This document shows, piece by piece, positions 1 through 8,831 of a stretch of 48,511 nucleotides of DNA. The DNA comes from an uncultured Eubacterium sp. (GTDB lineage: Bacteria > Bacillota > Clostridia > Lachnospirales > Lachnospiraceae), in contig NZ_CAKRAS010000019.1 of NCBI RefSeq assembly GCF_934295145.1, forward strand, positions 1 to 48,511, read 5' to 3'. Under the pieces are notes generated by a model. The model saw nothing but the letters and a program-made list of their open reading frames with translations. It was not told the origin of the DNA and did not search any database. The position numbers and the translations under genes were made by a program. The first letter of the stretch is position 1; every line of letters begins with the position of its first letter.

Positions 1-12
1 ATAGGTGATTTC

Positions 13-92
13 CACTTCCGGACATCTGATTCCCAAATTTCCGGAAGTGCGATTTCATCGCACAAGAATATTCAAATAGGGGCATATTCTTG
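13..92. repeat. Cluster of three adjacent inverted repeats
   Basis: Three perfect inverted repeats follow one another: CACTTCCGG (13-21) with CCGGAAGTG (41-49); TGCGAT/ATCGCA around a 3-nt loop (48-62); and CAAGAATAT (63-71) with ATATTCTTG (84-92). On the minus strand the first-transcribed hairpin overlaps the 3' end of the small ORF at 72-221. There is no long T-run, so this is not a plain terminator. It may be the edge of an intergenic repeat element that continues beyond the window. The function is unknown. Confidence 0.5.
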
Positions 93-221
93 CGTATCAT
101 GTTCCTTTGCAAAAGCTTTCAAACTTGAAAGATATGAAGTTAGCCCATCAAAATCTTTCTTAGCCAAGAGTTCATCAATCTCAAATGCAAATCTGTCACA
201 CTCTTTTGAAAATCTTAACAT
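72..221 (-). CDS. Small 49-aa protein, possibly the truncated N-terminus of a signalling protein
   Basis: An ATG at 221 is preceded by an AGAAGG-like ribosome site and opens a 49-codon frame (MLRFSKECDRFAFEIDEL...) ending in TGA at 72-74. The product is acidic, with alternating helical stretches and no membrane segment. From memory it resembles the first 50 residues of helical-repeat/GGDEF signalling proteins common in Lachnospiraceae, where the sequence continues well past this point; here it stops at an inverted repeat. It may therefore be a remnant cut by a repeat element, or a genuine small protein. Family assignment is weak. Confidence 0.35.
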   Translation of the reverse strand: MLRFSKECDRFAFEIDELLAKKDFDGLTSYLSSLKAFAKEHDTQEYAPI

Positions 222-373
222 TCTTTACTACCTTCTTTCTTGAAAATAAGAAATAGCACTCTTCATGTCTTCACTTTTATAAACTAATGATAACATATTG
301 ATATACTACCGTCACTTTATATCATAAAAAGCATATTTTTCTTTATTCTGTCGTTTTTAGTTGGGTTGTTCTA

Positions 374-403
374 AAGAAAAAGACCGCCTCTCCCGAGACG
401 GCC
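374..403 (-). terminator. Intrinsic terminator closing the polysaccharide locus
   Basis: On the minus strand the sequence reads GGCCGTCTC-GGGA-GAGGCGGTC followed by TTTTTCTTT, a 9-bp GC-rich stem (one G-T pair) with a tetraloop and U-tract, 16 nt after the rmlB stop. It marks the 3' end of the capsule transcript. Confidence 0.85.
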
Positions 404-419
404 TTCCACCACAACAATC

Positions 420-1439
420 CTAACGATTGCCATACATCTTCTCATAATAATTCTGATACTCACCACTGATGATAGTCTCCCACCACTCACGGTTATCCAG
501 ATACCACTGAATGGTCTTCTTAATACCATCCTCAAACTTTGTCTCCGGAAGCCAGCCAAGCTCATTATGAATCTTGGTCGGATCGATCGCATAACGCATA
601 TCGTGACCTTTACGATCTGTCACATGTGTGATCAGGCTCTCCGGCTTGCCAAGCTCCTTGCAGATAATCTTTACAATGTCGATATTCTTCTTCTCATTGT
701 GTCCACCGACATTATAGACCTCACCAACACGTCCGTTATGAATGATCAGATCAATAGCCTTACAGTGATCCTCCACATACAGCCAGTCACGCACATTCAG
801 GCCCTCACCATATACCGGCAACGGTTTATCAGCCAGCGCATTGGCGATCATCAGCGGAATCAGTTTCTCCGGGAAATGATACGGTCCGTAGTTATTGGAG
901 CAGCGGCTGATAGAAACCGGCAGACCATAAGTTCTGTAGTATGCAAGTACAAGCAAATCTGCTGCTGCCTTGGAAGAAGAATACGGAGAACTTGTATGGA
1001 TCGGAGTCTCCTCTGTAAAAAACAGATCCGGGCGGTCTAACGGCAGATCGCCATACACTTCATCAGTAGAAACCTGATGATAACGTTTGATGCCATATTT
1101 TCTGCAGGCATCCATCAATACGGAAGTTCCCATGATATTTGTCTCAAGAAAAATACCCGGGTTCTCGATGGAACGGTCTACGTGGCTCTCTGCTGCAAAA
1201 TTTACAACCATGTCCGGATGCTCTTCCTCAAATAACTGGTAAACAGCATCTCTGTCGCAAATGTCAGCCTTTACAAAACGGAAATTCGGATTCTCCATCA
1301 CCGGTGCCAGTGTGGACAAATTTCCCGCATAAGTCAGTTTATCCAGGCAGATGATTCTGTAATCCGGATAATTATTTAACATATGAAACACAAAGTTACT
1401 TCCAATAAATCCGGCTCCGCCGGTTACAATAATGGTCAT
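420..1439 (-). CDS. rmlB: dTDP-glucose 4,6-dehydratase RmlB
   Basis: Extended SDR enzyme that converts dTDP-glucose to dTDP-4-keto-6-deoxyglucose, in the cytosol. The Rossmann motif GGAGFIGS lies near residues 7-14, the family TDE catalytic triplet (STDEVYG) near 125-127, and the YxxxK pair at Y153/K157. Length (339 aa) is normal. The start at 1439 is preferred over an in-frame ATG 21 nt upstream because AGGAGG sits just before it. It is the last gene of the locus, 29 nt after ugd and more than 8 kb from its partner rmlA. No rmlC or rmlD is present, so the keto sugar probably feeds the aminotransferase at 10575-11690 instead of rhamnose synthesis. Confidence 0.95.
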   Translation of the reverse strand: MTIIVTGGAGFIGSNFVFHMLNNYPDYRIICLDKLTYAGNLSTLAPVMENPNFRFVKADICDRDAVYQLFEEEHPDMVVNFAAESHVDRSIENPGIFLETNIMGTSVLMDACRKYGIKRYHQVSTDEVYGDLPLDRPDLFFTEETPIHTSSPYSSSKAAADLLVLAYYRTYGLPVSISRCSNNYGPYHFPEKLIPLMIANALADKPLPVYGEGLNVRDWLYVEDHCKAIDLIIHNGRVGEVYNVGGHNEKKNIDIVKIICKELGKPESLITHVTDRKGHDMRYAIDPTKIHNELGWLPETKFEDGIKKTIQWYLDNREWWETIISGEYQNYYEKMYGNR

Positions 1440-1468
1440 TTTATATTCCTCCTGCATCACAACTTGAT

Positions 1469-2707
1469 TTAGTCTCTCTGGAACAGATCTCTTGTGTAAA
1501 CTTTCTCTCTGACATCATCCAGACAGCTGTCATATCTGTTTGCAATGATGGCCTGGCTCATCTCTTTGAATTTTACCATATCATTTACCACTTTACTTCC
1601 GAAAAATGTGGAACCCTCCTCTAATGTTGGCTCATAAATAACAACCGTTGCGCCTTTTGCTTTGATCCGCTTCATAACGCCCTGAATGGAAGACTGACGG
1701 AAATTATCAGAATTAGATTTCATCGTCAGACGATACACACCGATCACAACCTCTTTTTCCATAGAAGCATCGTAATTATTTTCATCCTCATACGCATAAT
1801 ATCCGGCCATCTGTAATACACGGTCTGCAATAAAATCCTTACGGGTTCTATTGGACTCAACAATGGCAGACATCATATTCTGCGGTACATCCGCATAATT
1901 TGCCAGCAACTGTTTCGTATCTTTCGGCAGGCAATATCCACCATATCCAAAGGATGGATTATTGTAATGAGAACCGATACGCGGATCCAGACACACACCG
2001 TCGATGATCTGCTGTGTATTCAGGCCTTTCATCTCCGCATAAGTATCAAGCTCATTAAAATAAGAGACCCGAAGTGCCAAATACGTATTGGCAAATAACT
2101 TCACGGCCTCTGCTTCTGTAAATCCCATGATCAGGGTATCGATATCCTCTTTGATGGCGCCTTCCTGCAGCAATCCTGCAAATGTATTGGCAGCTTTCAC
2201 CAGTCTCGCATTCTCCACATCTGTACCGACAATAATTCTGGACGGATACAGATTATCATACAATGCTTTGGATTCCCGTAAAAATTCCGGGCTGAAAATA
2301 ATATTGTCACAATGATATTTCTCACGCACACTGGCAGTATAACCAACCGGGATTGTGGACTTGATCACCATGATCGCATCCGGATTATATTTGATTACAA
2401 GCTCAATTACTGCTTCCACTGCTGATGTATCAAAAAAATTCTTCTTGCTGTCATAATTCGTCGGTGCTGCGATGACCACATAATCTGCGTCTTTGTATGC
2501 TGCTTCCGCATCCAGCGTAGCTGTCAGATTCAGTTCCTTCTCAGCCAGATATTTTTCAATATAATCATCCTGGATCGGTGACTTCTTCTGATTAATCAGT
2601 TCCACCTTCTCCGGGATAATATCGACTGCCATAACCTCATGATGCTGAGATAATAGCGTTGCAATTGACAAACCTACATATCCTGTTCCTGCTACTGCAA
2701 TTTTCAT
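1469..2707 (-). CDS. ugd: UDP-glucose 6-dehydrogenase
   Basis: Oxidises UDP-glucose to UDP-glucuronate with two NAD+, supplying an acidic sugar for the polysaccharide. The N-terminal NAD motif GTGYVGL (residues 7-13), the central-domain helix with K203 and the catalytic Cys259 in GGYCLPKDT are all present. At 412 aa it fits the short class typified by E. coli Ugd. Only about 40 nt separate the start from the terminator hairpin at 2745-2786, and I see no promoter in that gap. Expression therefore seems to depend on readthrough from upstream, or on a promoter I cannot recognise. Confidence 0.93.
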   Translation of the reverse strand: MKIAVAGTGYVGLSIATLLSQHHEVMAVDIIPEKVELINQKKSPIQDDYIEKYLAEKELNLTATLDAEAAYKDADYVVIAAPTNYDSKKNFFDTSAVEAVIELVIKYNPDAIMVIKSTIPVGYTASVREKYHCDNIIFSPEFLRESKALYDNLYPSRIIVGTDVENARLVKAANTFAGLLQEGAIKEDIDTLIMGFTEAEAVKLFANTYLALRVSYFNELDTYAEMKGLNTQQIIDGVCLDPRIGSHYNNPSFGYGGYCLPKDTKQLLANYADVPQNMMSAIVESNRTRKDFIADRVLQMAGYYAYEDENNYDASMEKEVVIGVYRLTMKSNSDNFRQSSIQGVMKRIKAKGATVVIYEPTLEEGSTFFGSKVVNDMVKFKEMSQAIIANRYDSCLDDVREKVYTRDLFQRD

Positions 2708-2744
2708 ACTCTATTACTTCCTTTACCATTTTATTTATATGCAC

Positions 2745-2786
2745 AAAAATAAGAGCCTCTTGAGGAAATTCCTCATTCTGGCTCTC
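2745..2786 (-). terminator. Terminator hairpin between the Rpn-family gene and ugd
   Basis: On the minus strand GAGCC...GGCTC encloses an inner TGAGGAA/TTCCTCA stem, and the 3' arm runs into TTATTTTTG. The string GGCTCTTATTTTT is identical to the 3' arm and U-tract of the terminator just after loaP (21235-21260). Readthrough here would be needed to express ugd and rmlB from the main transcript. Confidence 0.75.
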
Positions 2787-2810
2787 ATTCCTGTAAATTT
2801 CAATTTTAAA

Positions 2811-3767
2811 CTACTGCTTTACTGATATTCCTTCTATGCTTAACCATTGTGCAACTGTGTCCACACTTACTTTTACTGCTTCTGCAATATTTTCAAGAGA
2901 CAATCCCATATTTGCTAACCGTAAAGATGTGGCCTGTTTTTCTTCTTTGCGTCCAATCTCCCTGCCAATCGCCTCCGACTCTTCTCTCTCCATCCTCAGA
3001 TGTTCTTCCTGATCATACTCAAAAATACTCATTTTCAACACCTCCGCTTTGTTGCGCTTCAAAAAATCTGCTAAAATGCCATTTTTAATACATTCATTCA
3101 CGGCCAGCTCCATCGCAGCATCAAAATCCATATACTCCTGATACTTCCGAATCGTATCTACAAAAATCATATACTGATGCAAAGTCGGACTCTTTGCTGC
3201 CAGTTCCTGATTGTGCCCTTCATTGATATTCAACACTGTAATCTTCAGTTCCAGATCCGGCTCGCCCGTATGTATCTGATAGGCATCTGATAAACGCTGC
3301 TCTGACACGTCCGGAAGATTCTCTGTTCCGTTATAAAACACTACAAACTTCGGTTCCGGAAGTTCAATCATCTTCCTGCCATACAAGTTATCATCTTTGA
3401 CCAACACCGCATATACACAGGTTACATAAATCAGATTTCGCAACGGCATATTTTTATTCACCGTTGACTGATGCTCATACAATAATAACTGTGATGCGAT
3501 TACAAACGATACATCATTTCGCATCCCCATGTATGTTGCATTCTCCAGCGTCGTAATTTTCAGATCATTCGGATTATCATATTCCGAATCATTCATGGCA
3601 TTGTATACTTTCAATGCCACAACCGGATCATTCAAAAGCATCCGAAATACCCGGTCCTTGTACTCCCGGCTTGGTTCACCAAGTATCTTCAGAATATCTT
3701 TCATAATCTCCTGAATGTATTCCGTTGTGATTCCTTCAGTTTTTGTCAACTCTGTCGCTTTTGCCAT
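2811..3767 (-). CDS. Rpn/COG5464-type PD-(D/E)XK nuclease family protein
   Basis: A 318-aa protein of the family often labelled recombination-promoting nuclease or putative transposase. The nuclease core is visible as NDVSF (84-88) followed by YEHQST (about 97-102), the acidic and Gln residues of the PD-(D/E)XK fold. The C-terminal half holds a charged helix and a short HTH-like tail (MGLSLENIAEAVKVSVDTVAQWL). GGAGGACA precedes the ATG. No insertion-sequence ends are visible beside it. It sits between the AT-rich cassette and the conserved ugd-rmlB end. A role in recombination of the locus is inference only. Confidence 0.8.
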   Translation of the reverse strand: MAKATELTKTEGITTEYIQEIMKDILKILGEPSREYKDRVFRMLLNDPVVALKVYNAMNDSEYDNPNDLKITTLENATYMGMRNDVSFVIASQLLLYEHQSTVNKNMPLRNLIYVTCVYAVLVKDDNLYGRKMIELPEPKFVVFYNGTENLPDVSEQRLSDAYQIHTGEPDLELKITVLNINEGHNQELAAKSPTLHQYMIFVDTIRKYQEYMDFDAAMELAVNECIKNGILADFLKRNKAEVLKMSIFEYDQEEHLRMEREESEAIGREIGRKEEKQATSLRLANMGLSLENIAEAVKVSVDTVAQWLSIEGISVKQ

Positions 3768-4062
3768 CCATTGTCCTCCTCCGTGTAAGCAGAAAGAACA
3801 CTTGTCTGACTGGCTGTATTCTGCAAAAATAATATATATTATTCACTGCCTGCAAATACTTACAACTCCATCGCAAAATTCCTTCTGCTTATCTTTACTT
3901 GTTTCCTGAAATTCAAGCATTAAGAAATTCTGTCGAATATATTAGAATACAGATCGGCTTGTGCCAAATATGAATTGAAGAATATTAATGCTTACACTGA
4001 GTGTAGCATCTGATGGTGTATTCATCAACTATTTTTTATGTTTAATAATGTCATATCTTTAT
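3768..4062. other. Intergenic spacer, nothing recognised
   Basis: 295 nt of AT-rich DNA between two minus-strand genes. Apart from the ribosome site of the downstream Rpn-family gene next to 3768, I see no convincing hairpin, promoter or small ORF. The base composition change into the AT-rich cassette starts around here. Confidence 0.4.
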
Positions 4063-4647
4063 CTACTGGCAAAGATAATAGAGCCAACTTCGAAATCCTC
4101 GCTTTATCTTCTGATTAACCAATGTGAACCCTCCCACTTTTCCATTCACACAAAGCTCCGCTGTAATTTTTGTATAATCGTACTTGGTAATTTCAATCTG
4201 ATACTTTGGCATACCACCTGGCAAATCTGTTCTGATATAAATATCCTCGTTTTTATTCAACCTCAGCGGATGTTGAATATTATCTTCCCGACTTTTTGAA
4301 ATCAATTGGGATTTTGCTATGTTTCCCGTTTTCTCATCTCGTTCCAAAATATGTCTAATCTTTATATCATATATTCCATCCGGAGAAGATATTTTTATTA
4401 CCTCCTGCGCATCTACCTCTAAAACAAACTCACGATTAAATTCATCTGAAGCCTCAATCATCCGATATTCAAAATTCTCATCATACAAATTTCTGTTCCT
4501 AAATAAAATCCATATTTTTCCAATAACAAAAATAACGAACAACAATATTGTACAAAAATTGGCAATTCCACTTACATTTTCAAAAAAATGACCAATCCTA
4601 TTAAAAATCAATAATATGCATATTAATTCCTTTTCCATAAAAATCAT
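4063..4647 (-). CDS. Hypothetical protein with an N-terminal membrane segment
   Basis: A 194-aa protein I do not recognise. Residues about 28-50 form one hydrophobic segment (ANFCTILLFVIFVIGKIWILF), followed by a hydrophilic domain rich in beta-type alternation that probably faces one side of the membrane. An alternative start lies three codons downstream; neither has a clear ribosome site. Its base composition matches the AT-rich cassette. It is an orphan between the permease and the Rpn-family gene, so a role in polysaccharide work cannot be claimed. Confidence 0.55.
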   Translation of the reverse strand: MIFMEKELICILLIFNRIGHFFENVSGIANFCTILLFVIFVIGKIWILFRNRNLYDENFEYRMIEASDEFNREFVLEVDAQEVIKISSPDGIYDIKIRHILERDEKTGNIAKSQLISKSREDNIQHPLRLNKNEDIYIRTDLPGGMPKYQIEITKYDYTKITAELCVNGKVGGFTLVNQKIKRGFRSWLYYLCQ

Positions 4648-4800
4648 ACATCTTTCGTCATTTTAACCAAACTACTATATACGTTATTATACTTCATTAT
4701 CCTTGATTTGTATTGTACTATATTTATCTTTTATTGTTTATTATAATTTTATTTCAACCCCAGCTACTCTGAAACTCAAATAAAATCATAATATACTAAT

Positions 4801-4838
4801 GCATCTGCCTTCTAGCACTGTGTTTAAAAGACAGATGC
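4801..4838 (-). terminator. Probable terminator hairpin downstream of the permease
   Basis: GCATCTG (4801-4807) pairs with CAGATGC (4832-4838). On the minus strand the hairpin is followed by an AT-rich run (ATTAGTATATTATG) instead of a clean U-tract. It lies 55 nt after the permease stop, so a weak terminator or 3' stabilising hairpin is likely. Confidence 0.45.
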
Positions 4839-4892
4839 TCATTAAAATTACTATTTACTATTTGCACTTTTATTTATAATTAAACATTGATT

Positions 4893-6305
4893 TTATTTAC
4901 CAAAGCTATCCTTATATCTTTGTTTACACAAAAATGCAAATATGCATCCCAGTAAAGCCCAACCTCCTGCTATAACAAATTCTTGGGGAGATAATGTACA
5001 TCCCGTTCCAGGAATTAAATACATCACACACATAACTCCAGACATAATAACAGCCATAAAACCAATAAATTTATAATTTTTTACTTTATACGGACGTTTT
5101 AAATTTGGTTCAGTCTTTCTTAATTTTACAAAAGCCATCGAAACAATACAATATGTTAAACAACATGCAAAACTTGCACTATTAGAAATCCAAATCAACA
5201 TTTCTCGACCAAAGAAAACTGATATAATTGACAACACTCCAATAAGTATTAAAGAAAGATACGGTGTTTTATATTTAGGATGTGTTTTCGAAAAAACATG
5301 AGGAATCATACATGAATCAGCCATAGCCATTAAAGCTCGGCTTCCACCAAGCATAAAGGAATTCCAGCTCGTCACAATTCCGCACATACCACCCAGTATA
5401 AGCACTTTTGCCATCACTTCACTGTTAAAAACTTTTTTCATTGCATCGGCAGTTACAAGTCCACTTCCATCAACTGAATCAGCAATTTCAGATACATTCA
5501 TTGCATATCCAACTGCCAGTACAACCAACCCATAAAATGCTACTGCCAGGGCAATAGAAAAAACTAAGAGCTTTCCAAGTTTTTTTAAGGGAACATTAAT
5601 TTCTTCTGCTGCCTGAGGAATAACATCAAAACCGAATAAAAAGAAAGGTGCAACCATTGCTACAGACAAAATACTTCCAATAATACTTCTCATATCCGCC
5701 CCCACAAACATTTGTCCACGCAAATTTGATGGTTCACCCTTTAAAGCAGACATAACAATAAGAACTATGCCAACTCCAGCAATTGCGATTGTAAGAACTT
5801 TTTGCAAAACTGCTGCTGCTTTGACACCTTTTATATTTATCCAGGTAATTAGAATGGAAAAAAATATTGCCACCATTAACCAACTTAAATATATATCAAA
5901 TCCACAAACCGTATATAGATATCCCTTTAAAAAATCAGGGAAAATATATTGAATGATTGTAGGGAGCGAACATGCTTCAAAGCATACCACTCCAATATAA
6001 CTCAGTACAACTGCCCATGTACAGATGAATGACCCTATTGGTCCAAATGCTCTCTGGCTAAATACTTTTGCTCCACCGCTTTCTGGCATAGCAGTCGTAA
6101 GCTCTGCATATACTAATCCAACAAAGTATATCATTATTCCACCGATTAGGAATGCAACCATTGTTCCCACTGTACCTGCACTTTGTATCCATCCGCCAGA
6201 TGAAACTACCCATCCCCATCCAATCATCGCTCCAAAAGCAACAACAAGAACATCACTTGTATTTAATACCTTCTTCAGACCATCTTCATTCGTCTTTGTT
6301 TTCAT
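4893..6305 (-). CDS. APC-superfamily amino acid permease
   Basis: A 470-aa integral membrane protein with about 12 hydrophobic segments and the APC-type first helix (GAMIGWGWVVSSGGW), where the unwound Gly-rich stretch binds the amino acid or amine. It would import or exchange an amino acid-like substrate across the cytoplasmic membrane. The specificity is not readable. It is the third gene of a tight set (14 nt from the OCD-like gene, which follows the ATP-grasp gene), so its substrate is plausibly used or made by those enzymes. Such a transporter is unusual inside a capsule locus. Confidence 0.85.
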   Translation of the reverse strand: MKTKTNEDGLKKVLNTSDVLVVAFGAMIGWGWVVSSGGWIQSAGTVGTMVAFLIGGIMIYFVGLVYAELTTAMPESGGAKVFSQRAFGPIGSFICTWAVVLSYIGVVCFEACSLPTIIQYIFPDFLKGYLYTVCGFDIYLSWLMVAIFFSILITWINIKGVKAAAVLQKVLTIAIAGVGIVLIVMSALKGEPSNLRGQMFVGADMRSIIGSILSVAMVAPFFLFGFDVIPQAAEEINVPLKKLGKLLVFSIALAVAFYGLVVLAVGYAMNVSEIADSVDGSGLVTADAMKKVFNSEVMAKVLILGGMCGIVTSWNSFMLGGSRALMAMADSCMIPHVFSKTHPKYKTPYLSLILIGVLSIISVFFGREMLIWISNSASFACCLTYCIVSMAFVKLRKTEPNLKRPYKVKNYKFIGFMAVIMSGVMCVMYLIPGTGCTLSPQEFVIAGGWALLGCIFAFLCKQRYKDSFGK

Positions 6306-6319
6306 CTACAAACCTTTCA

Positions 6320-7453
6320 TTAAAGAGCTGGTGTATCCCAAACTTTCAATTTAGTGCCAATCCCATTTTTTAGTGCATTCTTATAAACATCATATCCCCA
6401 TGCAACGTCTTCAATAGGCATTCCTCCAACAGCATAAAGAATAATTTGTTCATCACTATCTCTTCCACTTTTTTCTCCTGAAAGGATTTCGCCAATCTCA
6501 GTAATTGACTCTCTAGAAATTTTGCCTTCTGTTACAGCATCGTAGAATCCCATTCCCAAAAGTGTAGATACATTCTTCTGTGTAGGAAGTGGTTGTCCGC
6601 TGCCCCATCCATCATACATTGCATAATTATCAGATATAAGTTTTACATCTTTATCTGCCAAAAACTCGGCATCAACTAATAATGCAGATGCAGCAATTAC
6701 TAATGCACCTTTTTTGAGCCATTCTTTTTTTACTGTTGGATTATCTTCATAATTTGCTGCATTAGTAGTACCATAAAATACAATATCTGCATTCTGACAT
6801 ACATCTGCTAAATCATCACACACAATATACTCTTTAATATTTGGGAAATTATCTTTACAATAAGCCACAAAAGAATCTATTCCTCTTTGACTCCTACCTT
6901 TGATTCTTACAGTATCAATCGTCGGTTGTGCTGATATAAATGCCTTCATCGTATAGCGACTCATTGTTCCTGGTCCAATAATTGCTACTGTTTTCGGATT
7001 TTTTACGGTAAGATGCCGTACTCCAACACCTGTTGTTGCTCCTGTTCTCATTGCACTAAGAATATTTGCTGACATATATGCTAAAGGAGCTCCTGTTGTT
7101 GCATCCATTAACTGCATCATAAGAATAGATCTTGGCAATCCTTTCTGTGCATTATCAGGGTTTGATCCATAACTCTTAATTCCAAACATTTTAAATCTTC
7201 CACCCAAATATGCTGGCATTGCCATAAATCTAAAATCTGGTTTGTGTGTTGGCATTCCCTTAATAGTTGTTGTTTTTGGGAATGAAACACGTATGCCATG
7301 TTCATTAGCATTTTCACCACCCATTCTGTAATCGCCTCTATGTAAAAGAACAAACATGTCTTCAATGGAATCAATACATTTTTCCATATTCTTAACGCCA
7401 GCCTGAATCATATCCTGCTCATTCAAATAAATAAATTCTACATTGCTACTCAT
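6320..7453 (-). CDS. Ornithine cyclodeaminase / mu-crystallin family oxidoreductase
   Basis: About 377 aa, belonging to the OCD fold. A dimerisation domain is followed by a Rossmann domain with VAIIGPGTMSRYTMKA near residues 160-175. It resembles the subgroup databases call tyramine oxidase subunit B more than true ornithine cyclodeaminases. Related enzymes deaminate amino acids or make opine-like secondary amines with NAD(P)H. The start at ATG 7453 is chosen over the upstream TTG at 7468 because GGAGAGG lies just before it. It sits 18 nt after the ATP-grasp gene and 14 nt before the permease. The substrate is unknown. Confidence 0.75.
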   Translation of the reverse strand: MSSNVEFIYLNEQDMIQAGVKNMEKCIDSIEDMFVLLHRGDYRMGGENANEHGIRVSFPKTTTIKGMPTHKPDFRFMAMPAYLGGRFKMFGIKSYGSNPDNAQKGLPRSILMMQLMDATTGAPLAYMSANILSAMRTGATTGVGVRHLTVKNPKTVAIIGPGTMSRYTMKAFISAQPTIDTVRIKGRSQRGIDSFVAYCKDNFPNIKEYIVCDDLADVCQNADIVFYGTTNAANYEDNPTVKKEWLKKGALVIAASALLVDAEFLADKDVKLISDNYAMYDGWGSGQPLPTQKNVSTLLGMGFYDAVTEGKISRESITEIGEILSGEKSGRDSDEQIILYAVGGMPIEDVAWGYDVYKNALKNGIGTKLKVWDTPAL

Positions 7454-7471
7454 TATTTTCCTCTCCAATCA

Positions 7472-8725
7472 CTATCTATCAATTCTATCTGTATCAAATC
7501 TTGCAAAAATAGCATCCTCACCATTTGTATCCTTGGCAATAAGTGTCGAGTTAACAAAATTTATCGTATTTATCAATTCTTCTGTATTCGGACACAATAA
7601 ATCAACTTCTCCCAATCTTTGGTTTACATTATATGCCCAGACAATTTCTTCACCTTCTTTGCACCTCGGCAAATAAGAAATAACATAATCATTAGTATTT
7701 ACTTCCGCCTCGCCACCTAAATATGCAATTGTACAGGCACGAATTGTCAAATATAAAACAGATGCTCTAAACCCATTAATAAAAGCTGCATCTTTTGGTA
7801 TCACGATATCTGTTTCTCCAGATAACGCAATTTGAATCATTGCTTTCATTAAATCTACATTGAATACTTTTTTAAATACTAATTCATAATCTACACCTGG
7901 GAATCTCAAGCCCGGATCAAAGAATCTGAAAACCCCATTATCTTCAAAACCTTGCATAAAAATTGGACCATTTTTTATCCCGAGTTTTTTGAACATCTTT
8001 ACTACATTAGCGTGTGCTGTTTCTATGTATCGATCTGTATATCTAGAAGGCATTACCGCACATGAAACAACTTTTTCCATATGCATATCTTCAGAACCAC
8101 AATAATTATCACTTGTTCTAAGTAAATATGGCTCTCCATCCACAAAAAAGTATGTTACATGAAATTCTTGACTTCCCCTGATATATTTTTCAACTAAAAT
8201 ATCCCCATTTGAAGACTCCAACTTTGCAAATTCCATTGCCGAAATCAACTCTTCCATTGTATAGCAAACAGCCTGTCCTCTTGACCCTCTACTATCAACA
8301 GGTTTTACAAATACTGGGAATTCCACATTTCCACCTTTTATATCCTCTTCACTAAATTCATCAATTGTATCAACACCGTTTTCCTTACACATTTTCTTAA
8401 AAGCATGCTTATCCGTCATTTTAAAGAATTGTTCCTCATTGCCATAACATGGTAAATTCAATTCTCTGCAGATTTGAAAATACGGGCGCTGACATGGATC
8501 AAGCCACCCACTTATAACACCATCAATTCCCTTTTCTTTTGCCTTTTTTACAATGCCATCAACATCATAAATATTCAAATTCCAATACTCATCAGCAACC
8601 TTTTTTCCTGGTGAATCTTCATATGAAACATTATCTGTAGTAATTGTATATATTCCCATTTCCTGAGCTGCTTTTATTAATTTTACATGTACAGATGCAC
8701 TGCCTAAAACAAGTATTTTCTTCAT
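7472..8725 (-). CDS. ATP-grasp ligase of the capsule-locus type
   Basis: A 417-aa protein with a pre-ATP-grasp Rossmann-like domain (KKILVLGSASVHVKLIKAA at the N-terminus), a central ATP-grasp region (FPVFVKPVDSRGSRG near 135-150; VEKYIRGSQEFHVT near 200-213) and a distal metal/phosphate part (FFDPGLRFPG). ATP-grasp enzymes activate a carboxylate as acyl-phosphate and join it to an amine. Similar proteins occur in Firmicute polysaccharide loci, where their acceptors are mostly unproven. A good ribosome site (AAGGTGGAG) precedes the ATG. It follows the HTH-RmlA-like gene after about 106 nt. Coupling an amino acid to a 4-amino sugar is a hypothesis. Confidence 0.8.
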   Translation of the reverse strand: MKKILVLGSASVHVKLIKAAQEMGIYTITTDNVSYEDSPGKKVADEYWNLNIYDVDGIVKKAKEKGIDGVISGWLDPCQRPYFQICRELNLPCYGNEEQFFKMTDKHAFKKMCKENGVDTIDEFSEEDIKGGNVEFPVFVKPVDSRGSRGQAVCYTMEELISAMEFAKLESSNGDILVEKYIRGSQEFHVTYFFVDGEPYLLRTSDNYCGSEDMHMEKVVSCAVMPSRYTDRYIETAHANVVKMFKKLGIKNGPIFMQGFEDNGVFRFFDPGLRFPGVDYELVFKKVFNVDLMKAMIQIALSGETDIVIPKDAAFINGFRASVLYLTIRACTIAYLGGEAEVNTNDYVISYLPRCKEGEEIVWAYNVNQRLGEVDLLCPNTEELINTINFVNSTLIAKDTNGEDAIFARFDTDRIDR

Positions 8726-8831
8726 ACTCCACCTTCTGTTCTATCTTTGCTTTTTATCTATATGTGTTATTCAGTTCTAAATATCATCGCTTTATATTAT
8801 ATAAATCTAATTACTCTGTTTAAACCAACTA

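Noticed and set aside
13..92. CRISPR array
   Set aside because: The repeats are inverted pairs of different sequence, not direct repeats with equal spacers; no cas genes are present anywhere in the window.
567..1040. 157-codon plus-strand frame opposite rmlB
   Set aside because: It is antisense to a well-supported enzyme gene and encodes no recognisable motif; it is a shadow of biased codon use.
420..1460. Longer start for rmlB (MMQEEYK...)
   Set aside because: The AGGAGG site lies inside the extra codons, directly before the ATG at 1439, so the shorter form is right.
2811..3767. Insertion sequence around the Rpn-family gene
   Set aside because: No terminal inverted repeats or target duplications are seen; family membership alone does not make it a mobile element.
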